This document shows, piece after piece, positions 44,130-54,337 of a DNA stretch of 64,000 nt. Within the stretch, counting starts at the first letter, position 1; every line of letters begins with the position of its first letter. Location of the stretch: the NCBI RefSeq assembly GCF_020731355.1, contig NZ_JAJFZK010000005.1, positions 248,001 through 312,000 on the forward strand, read 5' to 3'. The position numbers and the translations under genes were made by a program. Source of the DNA: Bacillus sp. REN16 (lineage in GTDB: Bacteria > Bacillota > Bacilli > Bacillales > Bacillaceae_L). The notes beneath the pieces are model-generated. The model was not told where the DNA came from and did no database searches. It saw only the letters and a program-made list of their open reading frames with translations.

Positions 44130-45674
44130 ATGTCATTTTTTAAAAAATATAAAAAGGAAATAATCGAGGAACAATCACAGCCCCAGGAAAATTTTGAACC
44201 CGAAGAGGAACTGATTCGTTCAGAATTAGATGAAAATCTCGCCAAGATCCAAAGCATTTTCACGAATACGCCTGATTTAGTTGTGACAAACCTTGTGATA
44301 AAACAAACAAACACGAACAGTGCGCTCGTCTATTTAAATGGGCTAACTGATAGTACAAAAATCAATGAGGATATCTTAAAACCTTTGTTATTTCAGTCTA
44401 ATGCAGATACCCAGGATTCCATGCCAAAAGTAACAATCGGTCAGATTAAGGAAGCAAACACTTGGTCACAAATTACAGACGGAATTTTACAGGGGCAAAG
44501 TGTGTTAATTGTAGAAGGGTCCCAAGTGGCATTCCTTTTTGATACCGGAAAATGGCCGGAGCGTTCACTTGAGGATACACCGATTGAGTCTGCCATTTAT
44601 GCAGAGCATATTGGATTCACTGAATTAGGAAGCACAAACATTGCACTCATACGGAAGCATATAAAAAATCAAAATTTAAAAATAAAAGAATATTCCGTTG
44701 GTGAAAGAGGGAAATCAAAGGTCTCTCTTTTATACCTCGACGACGTTGCGAATCCGGATTTACTTAAGGTCCTTGAAACCCGAATTAACAAGATTAAGGT
44801 TGATAGGATTTTAAATTGCGGGGTTTTAGAAGACTACATAGAAGATAATCCTTATTCCCCATTGCCGCAAATACTTATAACGGAGCGTAGCGATTTGGCC
44901 GCCTCGGAAATATTTGAAGGAAGAATCGTGATCGTGGTTGATGGGTCTCCTAATGTTTTAGTGGCTCCTGCAACGTTTTTTTCCTTTTTTAAAAGCATGG
45001 ATGATTATACGTCACGATGGTTTGTTGCCTCCTTTTTGCGACTGCTAAGGTATGCAGGTTTTTTTATGGCGATTTTTCTTCCAGCAACCTATATTGCGGT
45101 TATTGCCTTTCACTTTGAAGTAATCCCATTAAAATTGCTGATGTCAATTGGGGTTTCAAGAGAGCGAGTTCCATTTCCGCCGTTCATCGAAGCGTTAATT
45201 ATGGAAATCGCCTTAGAGATGCTGCGTGAGGCCGGAATTCGGCTCCCTGCAAAAATTGGACAAACTGTTGGAATCGTCGGTGGTATTGTCATTGGGCAGG
45301 CAGCAGTGCAGGCCGGTATCGTCAGCAATATTATGGTCATTGTTGTCGCCTTAACAGCAGTTGCCTCTTTTATCATCCCAAATTATCAAATGGGGGCCTC
45401 TATCCGGCTAATTCGATTTCCGATGATGATCACTGCCTCTTTATTTGGATTTGTGGGGTTGAGTGTTGGTTTCATGACATTAGTCGCACATCTTATCGAA
45501 TTAAAATCACTTGGTATCTCCTATGCAAGTCCGATCTCGCCATTACGTATCCAAGACTGGAAAGATTTATTTATCCGATTCCCGCATTGGTCCATTTTCA
45601 GACGTCCGCTTAGTTCAATGCCCATTCAATTAAAAAGGGCCGGTACAAGCCGTCCAAAGGGTGACAAAAAATGA
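44130..45674 (+). CDS. Spore germinant receptor subunit A
   Basis: A 514-aa GerAA-family membrane protein. N-terminal cytosolic domain (to about residue 290) followed by about five membrane segments, with the family core PFPPFIEALIMEIALEMLREAGIRLP and a proline-rich segment between helices. AGGTGGG precedes ATG 44130. Located in the spore inner membrane, where A, B and C subunits form nutrient-gated channels that start germination. Overlaps the B gene by 4 bases. The germinant cannot be told from sequence. Confidence 0.94.
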   Translation: MSFFKKYKKEIIEEQSQPQENFEPEEELIRSELDENLAKIQSIFTNTPDLVVTNLVIKQTNTNSALVYLNGLTDSTKINEDILKPLLFQSNADTQDSMPKVTIGQIKEANTWSQITDGILQGQSVLIVEGSQVAFLFDTGKWPERSLEDTPIESAIYAEHIGFTELGSTNIALIRKHIKNQNLKIKEYSVGERGKSKVSLLYLDDVANPDLLKVLETRINKIKVDRILNCGVLEDYIEDNPYSPLPQILITERSDLAASEIFEGRIVIVVDGSPNVLVAPATFFSFFKSMDDYTSRWFVASFLRLLRYAGFFMAIFLPATYIAVIAFHFEVIPLKLLMSIGVSRERVPFPPFIEALIMEIALEMLREAGIRLPAKIGQTVGIVGGIVIGQAAVQAGIVSNIMVIVVALTAVASFIIPNYQMGASIRLIRFPMMITASLFGFVGLSVGFMTLVAHLIELKSLGISYASPISPLRIQDWKDLFIRFPHWSIFRRPLSSMPIQLKRAGTSRPKGDKK

Positions 45675-46771
45675 TACAAGCCAAAGGAAAAGAAATTTCA
45701 TTCGTACAATTCATTTTATTAATTCATGGTGTTCAAATGGGAGTTGGTGTACTTACCTTACCACGGGATTTAGCGGAAAAGGCGGGGACAGATGGGTGGA
45801 TTTCGCTTATTATTGGGTGGTTCATTTCAGTAACAAGCAGTTTGATTATCATTCAAATTATGAAAAGACATCCAAATGGAACAATCCTAGATTTATTGAC
45901 ATTTTATTTTGGTAAATGGATAGGAAAAATAGGCGGCTTCATATTTGTTTTGTATTTTAGTATTCTGGCTTTTGTCACGTTTACGAGGGAGGCTGTGTTT
46001 ATTCAAGCCTGGATTTTACCTCGAACGAAATTATACATGCTCATTTTATTGTTAGCAATCCCAACGTATTTACTTGCTCGAAATAATGTTCAAATCTTGG
46101 GAAGATATTCAGTCGTTGTCTTTTTTATGACGCTTTGGACGATTATCTTATATTTAATTCCTTTAAAGGATGCACGATGGCTATATCTCCTTCCTATTTT
46201 AAAGGAGGGATGGTATCCAGTCATTTCTGCTGTGAAAACAACCATTTTTACCTTTGTTGGCTTTGAAATAGCCTTTTTCTTATATCCGTTTTTACAAAAT
46301 AAAAAATCGGCATCAATTGGAGTGATCATTGCGAATACGATTTCGATGTTTGCCTTTTTGATTATTACGATTGTGTCCTTTGCCTTTTTTAGTCCAGATG
46401 AAATTACACAATATAATGAACCCACCATTACCATCTTGAAGGTGATTGAATTTAGTTTTATTGAACGATTAGAGGTTGTCTTGTTCGCATTTTATTTGTT
46501 TGTGATGTCTTCAACAGTCGTCCCGCTTATTTTCATGTCCGTAGTTAGTACAAGCTGGCTATTGGGTAAAGAGGATCATACGAAACCATTATGTTGGTTC
46601 CTTGTATTCATGGTTATTTATGTTTTTTGCTTTCCTCCTTCGTTAAATATCGATGTGGAGTGGCAAAAGGGTGTACAGTATTTAGGTTTGATTTTTGCAT
46701 ATGCTATCCCAATTGGTTTATGGGCATTTGTCCTGATTCACGGCCTTTTTAAAAGGAGGGCTACATCATGA
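45671..46771 (+). CDS. Spore germinant receptor subunit B
   Basis: A 366-aa APC-type ten-helix membrane protein of the GerAB/endospore germination permease family, which binds the nutrient. Opening FVQFILLIHGVQMGVGVLTLPRDLAEKAG is characteristic. Both ends overlap neighbours by 4 bases (ATGA), so the three subunits are translationally coupled. Confidence 0.94.
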   Translation: MIQAKGKEISFVQFILLIHGVQMGVGVLTLPRDLAEKAGTDGWISLIIGWFISVTSSLIIIQIMKRHPNGTILDLLTFYFGKWIGKIGGFIFVLYFSILAFVTFTREAVFIQAWILPRTKLYMLILLLAIPTYLLARNNVQILGRYSVVVFFMTLWTIILYLIPLKDARWLYLLPILKEGWYPVISAVKTTIFTFVGFEIAFFLYPFLQNKKSASIGVIIANTISMFAFLIITIVSFAFFSPDEITQYNEPTITILKVIEFSFIERLEVVLFAFYLFVMSSTVVPLIFMSVVSTSWLLGKEDHTKPLCWFLVFMVIYVFCFPPSLNIDVEWQKGVQYLGLIFAYAIPIGLWAFVLIHGLFKRRATS

Positions 46772-47889
46772 AACACGGGTTCCGCCTTTTTTTGATCGTT
46801 CCACTTTTAGTGCTGCTCACAAGCTGCGGGTACCAGGTTCCTTTAGAGGATTCGACGATTGTCTTTATCCTGGGGATTGATCTTGATGAAGATAATAATC
46901 TCATTTTTTACGAGTCCCATCCTGTTTTTAATAAGGACGCAAAATCGAAAACAGAGACATTTCAGGTAAAAGCGGAAACGATACGCGATTCCAGGAAGTA
47001 TTTTGATGCGGAAACGGCTGGTGAGGTTTCCGGAGCAAAAATCCAGATCCTGCTACTGGGAAAACGTGTTGTTGAACACGAAGACTGGTTTCCAATCTTA
47101 GATACAATGTATCGGAACAGTAACTTTTCGATTAATACAAGAGTTGTCGTTGTGGACGGTGACGTTAAAGAAGTCATCAACTATGAACCCGAAAGCCATG
47201 CACAGCTTGTCCAGTACATGAAGAATGTCATTGATAAAAATTATAAAAGAACAAGGACGGAAAAAGGGACCCTCCAACAGCTCCATTCCTCGTTTTATGA
47301 GAAAGGAAAGACACCGGCTATATCCCTTGTTAAAAAGGAAGAAAAGCTTAAAGTTACGGGTACGGTGCTGCTTAATGATCGCGGAAAATATGTGGATTCT
47401 CTTGATTTACCTGAATCAACATTATTGCTTTTTATAAAGCATCCAAAAAAGCATCCCATCAGTTTCACGTCCATCACAATTCCCGTCGAGGAAAAGGGAG
47501 GAATCTTTCACAAGAATGATCTAAGTTTAGTTATAAATGATGTGAAGACCAAAATTAAGACAACCTATGACGTGGATAGGTTTAAATTCGATCTAAATAT
47601 CAATATGTCAGTCACCATCCTCGAAAATTTATTGACTGCAGAAATGAAAACCGACGAAAAGAAACTCCAGAAAAAAATCGAAGAACGGTTGAAATCGCAG
47701 TATGAAAATTTATTTAAAGAAATTCAAAGTCATCATGTTGATCCGATTGGATTAGGAGTATACGCCCGGGCTTATCAATACGATCATTATAAAAAAGTAG
47801 AAGATAACTGGGGAGAAGCATTTTCAAAAGCAGATATTGATGTATCTGTTGAAGTAAAAATTACTGGCATGGGTGCCATCAACAAATAA
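46768..47889 (+). CDS. Spore germinant receptor subunit C lipoprotein
   Basis: A 373-aa GerAC-family lipoprotein: lipobox LLTSC (Cys about 20), then the Ger(x)C domain; GIDLDEDNNLIFYESHPVF near the start and DPIGLGVYARAYQYDHYKKVEDNW near the end are family features. It attaches to the outer face of the spore inner membrane. No clear terminator follows; a repeat (family D) lies before the next operon. Confidence 0.93.
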   Translation: MKHGFRLFLIVPLLVLLTSCGYQVPLEDSTIVFILGIDLDEDNNLIFYESHPVFNKDAKSKTETFQVKAETIRDSRKYFDAETAGEVSGAKIQILLLGKRVVEHEDWFPILDTMYRNSNFSINTRVVVVDGDVKEVINYEPESHAQLVQYMKNVIDKNYKRTRTEKGTLQQLHSSFYEKGKTPAISLVKKEEKLKVTGTVLLNDRGKYVDSLDLPESTLLLFIKHPKKHPISFTSITIPVEEKGGIFHKNDLSLVINDVKTKIKTTYDVDRFKFDLNINMSVTILENLLTAEMKTDEKKLQKKIEERLKSQYENLFKEIQSHHVDPIGLGVYARAYQYDHYKKVEDNWGEAFSKADIDVSVEVKITGMGAINK

Positions 47890-47989
47890 TGCAGGTAATC
47901 GGACTAAATTCACTGACAGGCTTTTATGGGATTTTATGGTATGATTTATACAGAGGGATAACCTGAAATACGAGGAAGCACCCTCCATA

Positions 47990-48024
47990 AAATAGTGGGA
48001 CGCGGAACCCGTCCACATGACCCA
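47990..48024. repeat. Dispersed repeat, family D, copy 1
   Basis: AGTGGGACGCGGAACCCGTC and CACATGACCC precede the response-regulator gene. Related stretches occur at 55535-55566 and 63799-63828, each upstream of or between genes. Confidence 0.6.
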
Positions 48025-48042
48025 GAAAGAAATGGTGGTAGT

Positions 48043-48735
48043 GTGTTTAAGATATTGTTGATTGAAGATGATGTGACATTGTTTGACGAGATTCGGGACC
48101 GGTTGTCGCAGTGGTCATATGAAGTGTATGGCATTCAGGATTTTAGCAATGTGATGAAAGAGTTTACGAGTATTCAGCCAGATTTGGTGATTATTGATAT
48201 TCAATTGCCGAAGTTTGATGGCTTTCATTGGTGCCGGATGATCCGTACGCATTCGAAGGTCCCGATTATTTTTCTATCATCAAGGGACCATCCGACAGAT
48301 ATGGTGATGTCGATGCAGCTTGGAGCTGATGATTTTGTTCAAAAGCCGTTTCATTTTGATGTCCTGATTGCGAAGATTCAGGCTGTCCTTAGACGAGTCT
48401 ACAACTACGCCCTTGAGCAGCAAATTCATCTAAAAATTTGGAACGGAGCTTCTGTTGACTATGTGAATAATACCGTTCAACATAAGGCAGGAACGATTGA
48501 GCTAACGAAAAATGAAATGTTTATTTTAAAAATATTACTTGAGCATTGCAACCAAATCGTGAGTCGTGAGGAATTAATTAAAAGTTTATGGGATGACGAG
48601 CGTTTTGTCAGTGACAACACACTGACAGTGAATGTTAACCGCTTAAGAAAAAGACTTGAGGAAATCGGGATTGGCCGGTATATCGAAACGAAAGTGGGAC
48701 AAGGGTATATGGCACGGGAAGAGGATGGCGCTTAA
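48043..48735 (+). CDS. OmpR-family response regulator, BceR-like
   Basis: A 230-aa regulator; GTG 48043 with GGTGG upstream (the frame is open to 47995 through a repeat). Receiver domain with Asp9/Asp10 and phospho-acceptor Asp52 (IIDIQLPKFDG), Lys in FVQKPFHFD, then a winged-helix domain. Paired with an intramembrane-sensing kinase and ABC transporter. The 49729-49754 palindrome fits its expected binding site. Confidence 0.92.
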   Translation: MFKILLIEDDVTLFDEIRDRLSQWSYEVYGIQDFSNVMKEFTSIQPDLVIIDIQLPKFDGFHWCRMIRTHSKVPIIFLSSRDHPTDMVMSMQLGADDFVQKPFHFDVLIAKIQAVLRRVYNYALEQQIHLKIWNGASVDYVNNTVQHKAGTIELTKNEMFILKILLEHCNQIVSREELIKSLWDDERFVSDNTLTVNVNRLRKRLEEIGIGRYIETKVGQGYMAREEDGA

Positions 48736-49737
48736 ATGAAGAAATTTCTCGTCGAAAGGCGAAGCTGGATTCTATTTTTCTGTTTCCTTCAGGTGTTAAT
48801 CCTATTGGTTGGATATCTTGATCCATCCCTGTCATTTCTCTCGATGCTCTATATTGTTTTTGTCTTTTTCGTTATTTTTATCTTATTTCTTATCATTCGC
48901 TATAATCGAGAGATTGGTTTTTATAAAAATATCGAGGAATGGGATCCGACTGTCGGGGTTGACGGTCTCCAAGAAGGGAAGACCCCATTTGAAAAATTAG
49001 TAGAATCCTCGCTCAAACAGCAGCATCATTTTTATTTAAAAGAAATTAGCCATCGCGCAACCAGTATTGAACAGGAGAAGGATGAGTTATTATCCTGGAT
49101 TCATGAAGTCAAGACCCCACTTACAACGATGAAATTAATGATTGAAAGAACCGAGGATCAGAAGTTAAAAAAACAACTCATGTCCGAATGGCTTCGGGTT
49201 CATCTTCTTCTCGACCAGCAATTGCATCAGCGCCGAATTCCTTTTATGGAAAATGACCTTTTTATTGAAAAGGTTGATTTGGAAAAACTACTTATTCCAG
49301 AAATACGCACCTTACAATCATGGTGCTTTCAAAAAGGAATCGGTTTTGATTTCTCGTTAGAGGTTTCAGGGGTGTACTCCGATGGAAAGTGGCTTCAATT
49401 TATTTTACGACAGCTTTTAACTAATGCCGTGAAATACAGTGAAAAGGCCGACATCGAGATCCGAAGCTATCGAAAAAATGACGCGGTCGTTCTAGAAATC
49501 CAGGATTACGGACGAGGCATCAAGGAGAAGGACCTGCCACGCATTTTTGAAAAAGGCTTCACGTCGACAAGTGATCATCGAGATCATGCTGCGACCGGCA
49601 TGGGTCTTTACCTCGCGAAAAATGCAGCTAAGCCATTAAAGATCCGAATGGATGTCCATTCTTCATATGGAGAGGGAACGACATTTATTTTAACCTTTCC
49701 TAAAAAGAATGAGTTCCTCAAACTAACAAGCATGTGA
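48736..49737 (+). CDS. Intramembrane-sensing histidine kinase, BceS-like
   Basis: A 333-aa kinase with two N-terminal membrane helices (residues about 12-28 and 34-55) and almost no external loop, the signature of BceS-type kinases that sense through their ABC transporter. His123 in [15 protein letters not shown]-box [10 protein letters not shown]-boxes [19 protein letters not shown] and GMGLYLAK. Confidence 0.93.
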   Translation: MKKFLVERRSWILFFCFLQVLILLVGYLDPSLSFLSMLYIVFVFFVIFILFLIIRYNREIGFYKNIEEWDPTVGVDGLQEGKTPFEKLVESSLKQQHHFYLKEISHRATSIEQEKDELLSWIHEVKTPLTTMKLMIERTEDQKLKKQLMSEWLRVHLLLDQQLHQRRIPFMENDLFIEKVDLEKLLIPEIRTLQSWCFQKGIGFDFSLEVSGVYSDGKWLQFILRQLLTNAVKYSEKADIEIRSYRKNDAVVLEIQDYGRGIKEKDLPRIFEKGFTSTSDHRDHAATGMGLYLAKNAAKPLKIRMDVHSSYGEGTTFILTFPKKNEFLKLTSM

Positions 49738-49754
49738 CAAAAGTGTCACATGCT
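49729..49754. promoter_or_regulatory. BceR-type operator upstream of the ABC genes
   Basis: AGCATGTGACA-AAAG-TGTCACATGCT is a perfect 11-bp inverted repeat containing TGACA-N4-TGTCA, which fits the TNACA-N4-TGTNA motif known for BceR-like regulators. It overlaps the kinase stop and lies about 75 bases before the ATPase start. A TATGAT at 49807 may be the -10. It could also act as a hairpin, but the following T content is low. Confidence 0.65.
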
Positions 49755-49828
49755 TTCCTGTTTTGTTCGCTGATTCGAAGGATAAGGCACCGAAACCTGT
49801 TTATGATAGAGGTAAGGAGTTGATACGA

Positions 49829-50584
49829 ATGAATATTTTAGAGGCTGCTAAAATTGTAAAAACATACGGAAACAAGTGGAATCGCCAAGAGGTTTTAAAA
49901 GGAATTGATATAGATGTAAAAAAGGGTGAATTTGTCGGAATCATGGGTCCGTCAGGCTCTGGTAAAACGACTTTGCTGAATGTTCTTTCATCGATTGACC
50001 GAGTAAGCTCGGGTTCTATCAAAGTCGAAGGCAAGGAATTCACGAGTATGAAGGATAAGGAACTAGCTGAGTTCCGAAAACGCCACCTCGGGTTTATTTT
50101 TCAAGAATACCATCTGCTCGATACTTTAACGGTAAAAGAAAACATTATGTTACCATTGACCGTTAACAAGATTTCCCCAAATGCTGCACAAATCATGTTT
50201 GAGGACGTAGCGAAGGAATTAGGAATATTTGAGGTCAAGGATAAATATCCAAATGAAATTTCAGGTGGTCAGAAACAGCGTACTTCAGCTGCGCGTGCTT
50301 TCGTTCATGAGCCAAGCATTATTTTTGCGGATGAACCAACGGGTGCACTTGATTCAAAATCCGCTTCAGATTTACTGAATAAATTAAGTGATTTAAATGA
50401 AAAACGGGAAGCGACGATTGTAATGGTCACCCATGATCCGCAAGCAGCAAGCTATTGCAGCCGTGTCATTTTTATCAAAGATGGGCAAATCTTCACGAAA
50501 TTGAACCGTGGCGATGAGAGCAGACAGGCCTTCTTTAACGATATCATTAAGACGCAGGCTGTGTTAGGCGGGGTGAGAGCATGA
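49829..50584 (+). CDS. Bce-type ABC transporter ATPase
   Basis: A 251-aa ATPase; ATG 49829 with AAGGAG upstream (frame open to 49763). Walker [11 protein letters not shown]-loop FQEYHLLD, signature [14 protein letters not shown], Walker [13 protein letters not shown], switch His MVTHDPQA. Belongs to the MacB-like peptide-detoxification class. Overlaps the permease start by 4 bases. Confidence 0.94.
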   Translation: MNILEAAKIVKTYGNKWNRQEVLKGIDIDVKKGEFVGIMGPSGSGKTTLLNVLSSIDRVSSGSIKVEGKEFTSMKDKELAEFRKRHLGFIFQEYHLLDTLTVKENIMLPLTVNKISPNAAQIMFEDVAKELGIFEVKDKYPNEISGGQKQRTSAARAFVHEPSIIFADEPTGALDSKSASDLLNKLSDLNEKREATIVMVTHDPQAASYCSRVIFIKDGQIFTKLNRGDESRQAFFNDIIKTQAVLGGVRA

Positions 50585-52512
50585 GCTTTAAAAGCCTCAT
50601 CTTTCGAAATCTGCTAAAGAACATTAAAAACTATTATTTATATGTGTTTGCACTAATTTTTAGTGTGTCATTGTATTTTGCTTTTGTGACGCTGCAGTTT
50701 GACCCAGCGATGGATGCAGCGGAGGGCTCGATTAAAGGAGCAGCCGCGATGAAAGCTGCGTCGGTCATGCTAATCGCAATCGTCATGGTTTTCCTTGTCT
50801 ATGCCAACACCTTATTTATTAAGCGTCGCGGTAAGGAAATTGGGCTGTTCCAGTTGGTTGGAATCTCAAAAGGAAAAACGTTTTGGATTTTAAGTGTCGA
50901 AAACATGATTCTTTATTTCGGCTCGATGATCATAGGGATTTTTCTTGGCTTTGTTTCTTCAAAACTTGTCATGATGATTCTTATGAAAATCATTGGAATT
51001 GAAGAGGTTGCGAAGCTCCGATTTTCAATAGAAGCACTTGTCCAAACGGTGATTGTGTTTGCGGCCATTTATATTGTGATCATGGCATTGAATGCATTGT
51101 TTATTAAAAGACAGCAAATTTTATCATTGTTCCATACAACTTCAACATCTGAAGAGCGAAGAAGGAAAGTCTCTGCGCTCGAAGTCATCATGGGGATACT
51201 TGGCCTTGGGCTGATTATCTTTGGCTATTATTTATCAACCAAATTATTTGATGGCGACTTTACAATGATGGAGCAAATGTTTATGGTCATGCTGGTGATC
51301 CTAGCATCCGTGATTATTGGAACGTATTTCTTTTACAAGGGCTCGATCCGGTTTATTTTTAATTTGATTCGTAAAAAGGATAACGGATATCTGTCGGTTA
51401 ATAAAGTGTTGTCTTTATCCTCAATTATGTTCCGGATGAGATCGAATTCGGTGTTGCTAACCGTAATCACAGCCGTGTCCGCATTGGCACTTGGACTGTT
51501 ATCGCTCACCTACATTTCGTATTATTCTGCTGAAAAAGGGGCAGGGGAGACGGTGGTGAATGATTTTTCGATTCCGAATGTAGAGCATGCAAAACAATTT
51601 ACGGATTTGTTAGATGCAAAGAAAATCGGCTATTCCAGAACTGAGATTGAATTGATGAGTGTAAATACAGATTTAGCGAATGTCTTAACGGTTGAGGAGG
51701 AGGAGTTAACTAAAACTCCAATGACAGTCGTGTCAGACCGTTTTGTCAAAGATATTGATGTACCTGAAAATGAATCTGTGTTCGTGAATAGCAACTCAGC
51801 CATGCAAGCATTTTTTACCTTTAAACCAGGCCCAATTACAATGTCAGGTAAGACCAAAATGTTCGAGTTAAATTTTATTAAATATGAAGATAAACGCTTG
51901 CTGCCATTGCGGCTAACCGGCGGAGGGTTTCCAGTTGCCATTGTCGATGATGCAGTGTATCAACAATTAGCGGCAGATATTGACCCGGAAGTGTTTAATG
52001 AGTTTTCCGTTTATGTCGGAATTGATATTGATAAAAGGTCAGAGCTAAAAGAAGCCAATCAAATTTTCAATGAACTCGATTTAGGACAATACGCAGGATA
52101 TGAGTCACAGTTAGATGTATTTACAGCGCAAAAAATGAATATGGGCTTCATGATGTTTATCGTTGGCTTTCTCGGGTTAACCTTCTTAATTACATCCGGT
52201 TGCATCCTTTATTTCAAGCAAATGGATGAAGGTGAAGAGGAAAAAGGAAGCTACACCATTTTACGTAAATTAGGGTTCACAAAAACAGATTTATTAAATG
52301 GCATCAAGGCGAAGCAATTGTTTAACTTTGGCATCCCGTTAATCGTCGGCTTATGCCACAGCTACTTTGCGGTAAAATCAGGCTGGTTCTTCTTTGGAAC
52401 CGAGCTATGGACGCCAATGATCATCGTTATGGTGTTCTATACATTGCTCTATTCCATCTTCGGAATTCTATCCGTGATGTACTATAAAAAGTTGATAAAA
52501 GAGGCGTTGTAA
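50581..52512 (+). CDS. Bce-type ABC transporter permease
   Basis: A 643-aa permease with ten membrane segments and a large extracytoplasmic domain (residues about 320-510) between helices 7 and 8, the hallmark of BceB. It recognises cell-wall-active peptides (such as bacitracin or lantibiotics) and signals to the kinase. The specific drug is unknown. Confidence 0.94.
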   Translation: MSFKSLIFRNLLKNIKNYYLYVFALIFSVSLYFAFVTLQFDPAMDAAEGSIKGAAAMKAASVMLIAIVMVFLVYANTLFIKRRGKEIGLFQLVGISKGKTFWILSVENMILYFGSMIIGIFLGFVSSKLVMMILMKIIGIEEVAKLRFSIEALVQTVIVFAAIYIVIMALNALFIKRQQILSLFHTTSTSEERRRKVSALEVIMGILGLGLIIFGYYLSTKLFDGDFTMMEQMFMVMLVILASVIIGTYFFYKGSIRFIFNLIRKKDNGYLSVNKVLSLSSIMFRMRSNSVLLTVITAVSALALGLLSLTYISYYSAEKGAGETVVNDFSIPNVEHAKQFTDLLDAKKIGYSRTEIELMSVNTDLANVLTVEEEELTKTPMTVVSDRFVKDIDVPENESVFVNSNSAMQAFFTFKPGPITMSGKTKMFELNFIKYEDKRLLPLRLTGGGFPVAIVDDAVYQQLAADIDPEVFNEFSVYVGIDIDKRSELKEANQIFNELDLGQYAGYESQLDVFTAQKMNMGFMMFIVGFLGLTFLITSGCILYFKQMDEGEEEKGSYTILRKLGFTKTDLLNGIKAKQLFNFGIPLIVGLCHSYFAVKSGWFFFGTELWTPMIIVMVFYTLLYSIFGILSVMYYKKLIKEAL

Positions 52513-52517
52513 TGTGG

Positions 52518-52555
52518 GGCCGATTTCCTTGATGTTGAAGGGAATCGGCTTTTTG
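52518..52555 (+). terminator. Terminator of the Bce-type operon
   Basis: GCCGATTTCC / GGGAATCGGC followed by TTTTT. Confidence 0.88.
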
Positions 52556-52635
52556 GTGTTTCTTGGGGGGGTTAGATACTATGGGTACTGCTGTGTAAGC
52601 ATGAAGACCAATTCGATCGAGAATTCGGTGTGGAA

Positions 52636-53395
52636 AGACCTTCATAAGCCCGATGAAGACCCTTTCGAGCGAAGATTACGTCCGGAACATCCTTCATAAG
52701 CCCGATGAAGACCATTCCGAGCGAAGATTACGTCCGGAACATCCTTCATAAGCCCGATGAAGACCGTTCCGAGTGAGAATCTGGCCCAAAGAGTCCTTCA
52801 TAAGCCGGATGAAGACCATTCCGAGTGAGAATCCCGACCATAAAGTCCTTCATAAGCCCGATGAAGACCCTTTCGAGCGAGAGTCCGGCCCGAAAGTCGT
52901 TCATAAGCCCGATGAAGACCCTTTCGAGAGAGAATCCCGACCATAAAGTCCTTCATAAGCCCGATGAAGACCCTTTCGAGCGAGAGTCCGGCCCGAAAGT
53001 CGTTCATAAGCCCGATGAAGGCCCTTTCGAGCGAAGATTACGTCTGGAACGTCCTTCATAAGCCCGATGAAGACCCTTTCGAGCGAGAATCCCGACCATA
53101 ACATCCTTCATAAGCCCGATGAAGACCCTTTCGAGCGAGAATCCCGACCATAAAGTCCTTCATAAGCCCGATGAAGACCATTCCGAGCGAGAATTCCGAC
53201 CATAAAGTCCTTCATAAGCCCGATGAAGACCCTTTCGAGCGAGAATCCCGACCATAAAGTCCTTCATAAGCCCGATGAAGACCATTCCGAGCGAGAATTC
53301 CGACCATAAAGTCCTTCATAAGCCCGATGAAGACCCTTTCGAGCGAGAGTCCGACCCGAAAGTCCTTCATAAGCCAATGAAGATTATTCCGAGTA
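52636..53395. repeat. 52-bp tandem array, 15 units
   Basis: CTTCATAAGCCCGATGAAGA recurs 15 times at exact 52-bp intervals from 52641 to 53369. Each unit has the small inverted repeat CTTCAT-AAGCCCG-ATGAAG, a CCTTTCGAGCGAGA-type middle and a variable end (CCCGACCATAAAGT, CCGGCCCGAAAGT or TTACGTCCGGAACAT). Since 52 is not a multiple of 3, no frame can cover it; short frames across it are chance. With flanks it fills a gene-free 1.06 kb; 53396-53572 shows nothing else clear. Confidence 0.95.
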
Positions 53396-53572
53396 ACGGC
53401 CCCGCACATTCACGCAGAATTATGAAAGCTGAATATCAGACTAGGCCGCCGATATATCGGGAAATCGGTAGCTTTTCGAATGAATTTTCGGAAACTGATG
53501 ATTGACAAGGTCGTGTTGAAAAACTAGCATAGACAGAGGTCCATCATCCAACTTAGGGACAATGGGCCACTT

Positions 53573-54337
53573 CTATGAACTCCTACCTTTTTTAACGAAA
53601 CTATAGGCTGTAATCCACGCAGTAATGGGAATGACAAGAGTAACACTAATTCCCGCGATTAGAATGGTGATCATTTCAGCACTAAAAATCTTCGAGTTTA
53701 CGATTCCCCCCATTGTATAGGATAAATCCTTGAACCAAATGAATAAGGCAAGATACCCTCCGAAAAAGGCGAAAAATAAAGTGTTTGCGCTTGTTCCAAG
53801 GATATCCCTTCCAATACTTAATCCAGAAGAAAATAACTCCTTCCGAGTAAGTGTTGGATTATGGTAATGGATTTCTCGCATAGGCGATGAGATTGCAATT
53901 GCTGCATCCGTAATAGCGCCAATCGTACTCATAATGATGACCGAAGCCCCAATTTTTACAAAGTCTATCCCGATATAAAGCGAAAACATACCTAGTTCCT
54001 CGACTTCTTCCTCGCCAAACCCTTGTATCATCGCTTTTTGAGTCAGGACAATCATAAATACGAGTAAAATGACCGTGGTAATAATCGTAGAAATGAAGGC
54101 TGTCTTTGTTTTACTGTTTAGTTCATTTATATAAAATAAATTAATCGCACTAATTGCAACACATGCAAGCAAGGTCAAATAAATGGGATTCAGATTCGGG
54201 TCATTCATAAAAATGATCGTTACAATCAGCACGCCAAAGTTAAAGAATAAGGCTAAAAAGGAGCGTACTCCTTTTTTTCCGCCAATTAAGGTCATTAAGA
54301 TAAATAAAATCGCGGCAAGTACAACTAATGTATTCAT
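53573..54337 (-). CDS. YibE/F-family membrane protein (YibF-like)
   Basis: A 254-aa protein with about seven membrane helices, of the YibE/F family. Family core GAITDAAIAISSPMREI and LSIGRDILGTSANTLFFAFFGGYLALF. AGAGGA precedes ATG 54337, overlapping the upstream gene by 4 bases. Function of the family is not established; transport is plausible. Confidence 0.85.
   Translation of the reverse strand: MNTLVVLAAILFILMTLIGGKKGVRSFLALFFNFGVLIVTIIFMNDPNLNPIYLTLLACVAISAINLFYINELNSKTKTAFISTIITTVILLVFMIVLTQKAMIQGFGEEEVEELGMFSLYIGIDFVKIGASVIIMSTIGAITDAAIAISSPMREIHYHNPTLTRKELFSSGLSIGRDILGTSANTLFFAFFGGYLALFIWFKDLSYTMGGIVNSKIFSAEMITILIAGISVTLVIPITAWITAYSFVKKGRSS

Noticed and set aside
52798-53505. Several 60-80-aa frames in the 52-bp array
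   Set aside because: The period is not a multiple of three, so the frames start and stop by chance.
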